A DNA stretch of 5,057 nt from Spirochaetales bacterium. Lineage in GTDB: Bacteria > Spirochaetota > Spirochaetia > JABMQR01. Positions 4,897-5,057 of this stretch are shown one piece after another. The stretch lies in NCBI GenBank assembly GCA_023139255.1, contig JAGLNY010000273.1:1-5057 (forward strand), written 5' to 3'. Within the stretch, counting starts at the first letter, position 1, and each line of letters begins with the position of its first letter. A program made the position numbers and the translations under genes. The notes beneath the pieces are model-generated. The model was not told the DNA's origin. It saw only the letters and a program-made list of their open reading frames with translations, and did not search any database.

Positions 4897-5057
4897 ATGG
4901 CTTATATTCAAATCAATGAAAACAGTAAAATTCCTAAATATATGCAGATCCGTTCCTGGCTGTATGGAATGATAAAGAGGGGAAAGATAAAAATCGGTGA
5001 CCGGCTTCCAACCGAGGAGGAGCTGTCAAAGAATTTTAAAGTTAACCGGATGACAGT
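4897..5057 (+). CDS. GntR-family (HutC/PhnF-like) transcriptional regulator, N-terminal fragment
   Basis: Only the first 53 residues are in the window. They form most of a GntR winged helix-turn-helix: IPKYMQIRSWLYGMIKRGKI (12-31) is the first helix with its typical P-x-Y-x-Q-I opening, GDRLPTEEELSKNF (34-47) is the diagnostic GntR block, and KVNRMT (48-53) begins the recognition helix. The effector domain lies beyond the right edge, so the subfamily is inferred from the divergent phnWX genes and the GTnTAnAC-type sites. PhnF-like regulators of the HutC subfamily often control phosphonate genes. The likely role is a repressor of phnWX relieved by AEP or a related ligand. The chosen ATG gives a standard N-terminus but has no Shine-Dalgarno sequence. 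A later ATG at 4942 would cut into the domain. Confidence 0.9.
   Translation, partial: MAYIQINENSKIPKYMQIRSWLYGMIKRGKIKIGDRLPTEEELSKNFKVNRMT

Overview
The window comes from a bacterial chromosome of moderate to low G+C. Genes are tightly packed, have AAGGAG-type ribosome binding sites and sigma-70-like promoters, and there is one strong intrinsic terminator. Nothing in it fixes the taxon. The style would suit an anaerobic or heterotrophic bacterium such as a Clostridia-like Firmicute or a spirochaete, but this is only an impression. No mobile element, CRISPR array, tRNA or rRNA is visible.

Left half (1-2512, + strand): a three-gene operon that enters from the left edge and ends at a strong terminator. 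Its genes are the C-terminal half of a class II (zinc) ketose-bisphosphate aldolase, a complete HisC-like PLP aminotransferase, and a HAD phosphatase that closely resembles CbbY (xylulose-1,5-bisphosphate phosphatase). No Rubisco or histidine genes are in view. Together the three suggest the chemistry DHAP-dependent aldol reaction, C2 transamination of a ketose 1-phosphate, then dephosphorylation. This pathway is inferred.

Right half (2584-5057): a 2-aminoethylphosphonate (AEP) degradation locus. phnW and phnX lie on the minus strand, phnW first. PhnW (AEP:pyruvate transaminase) makes phosphonoacetaldehyde and alanine. PhnX (phosphonoacetaldehyde hydrolase) cleaves the C-P bond to give acetaldehyde and phosphate. 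A divergent GntR/HutC-type regulator starts at 4897 and runs off the right edge. The divergent spacer holds two well-formed promoters. Each has a TAATTGTATAWAC element overlapping its -10 box, which suggests that the regulator represses both phnWX and itself.

The two operons converge on a 141-bp spacer holding the terminator. The best leads are the paired operator/promoter layout, the altered active site and N-terminal extension of the PhnX-like protein, and the unexplained aldolase/aminotransferase/phosphatase trio.
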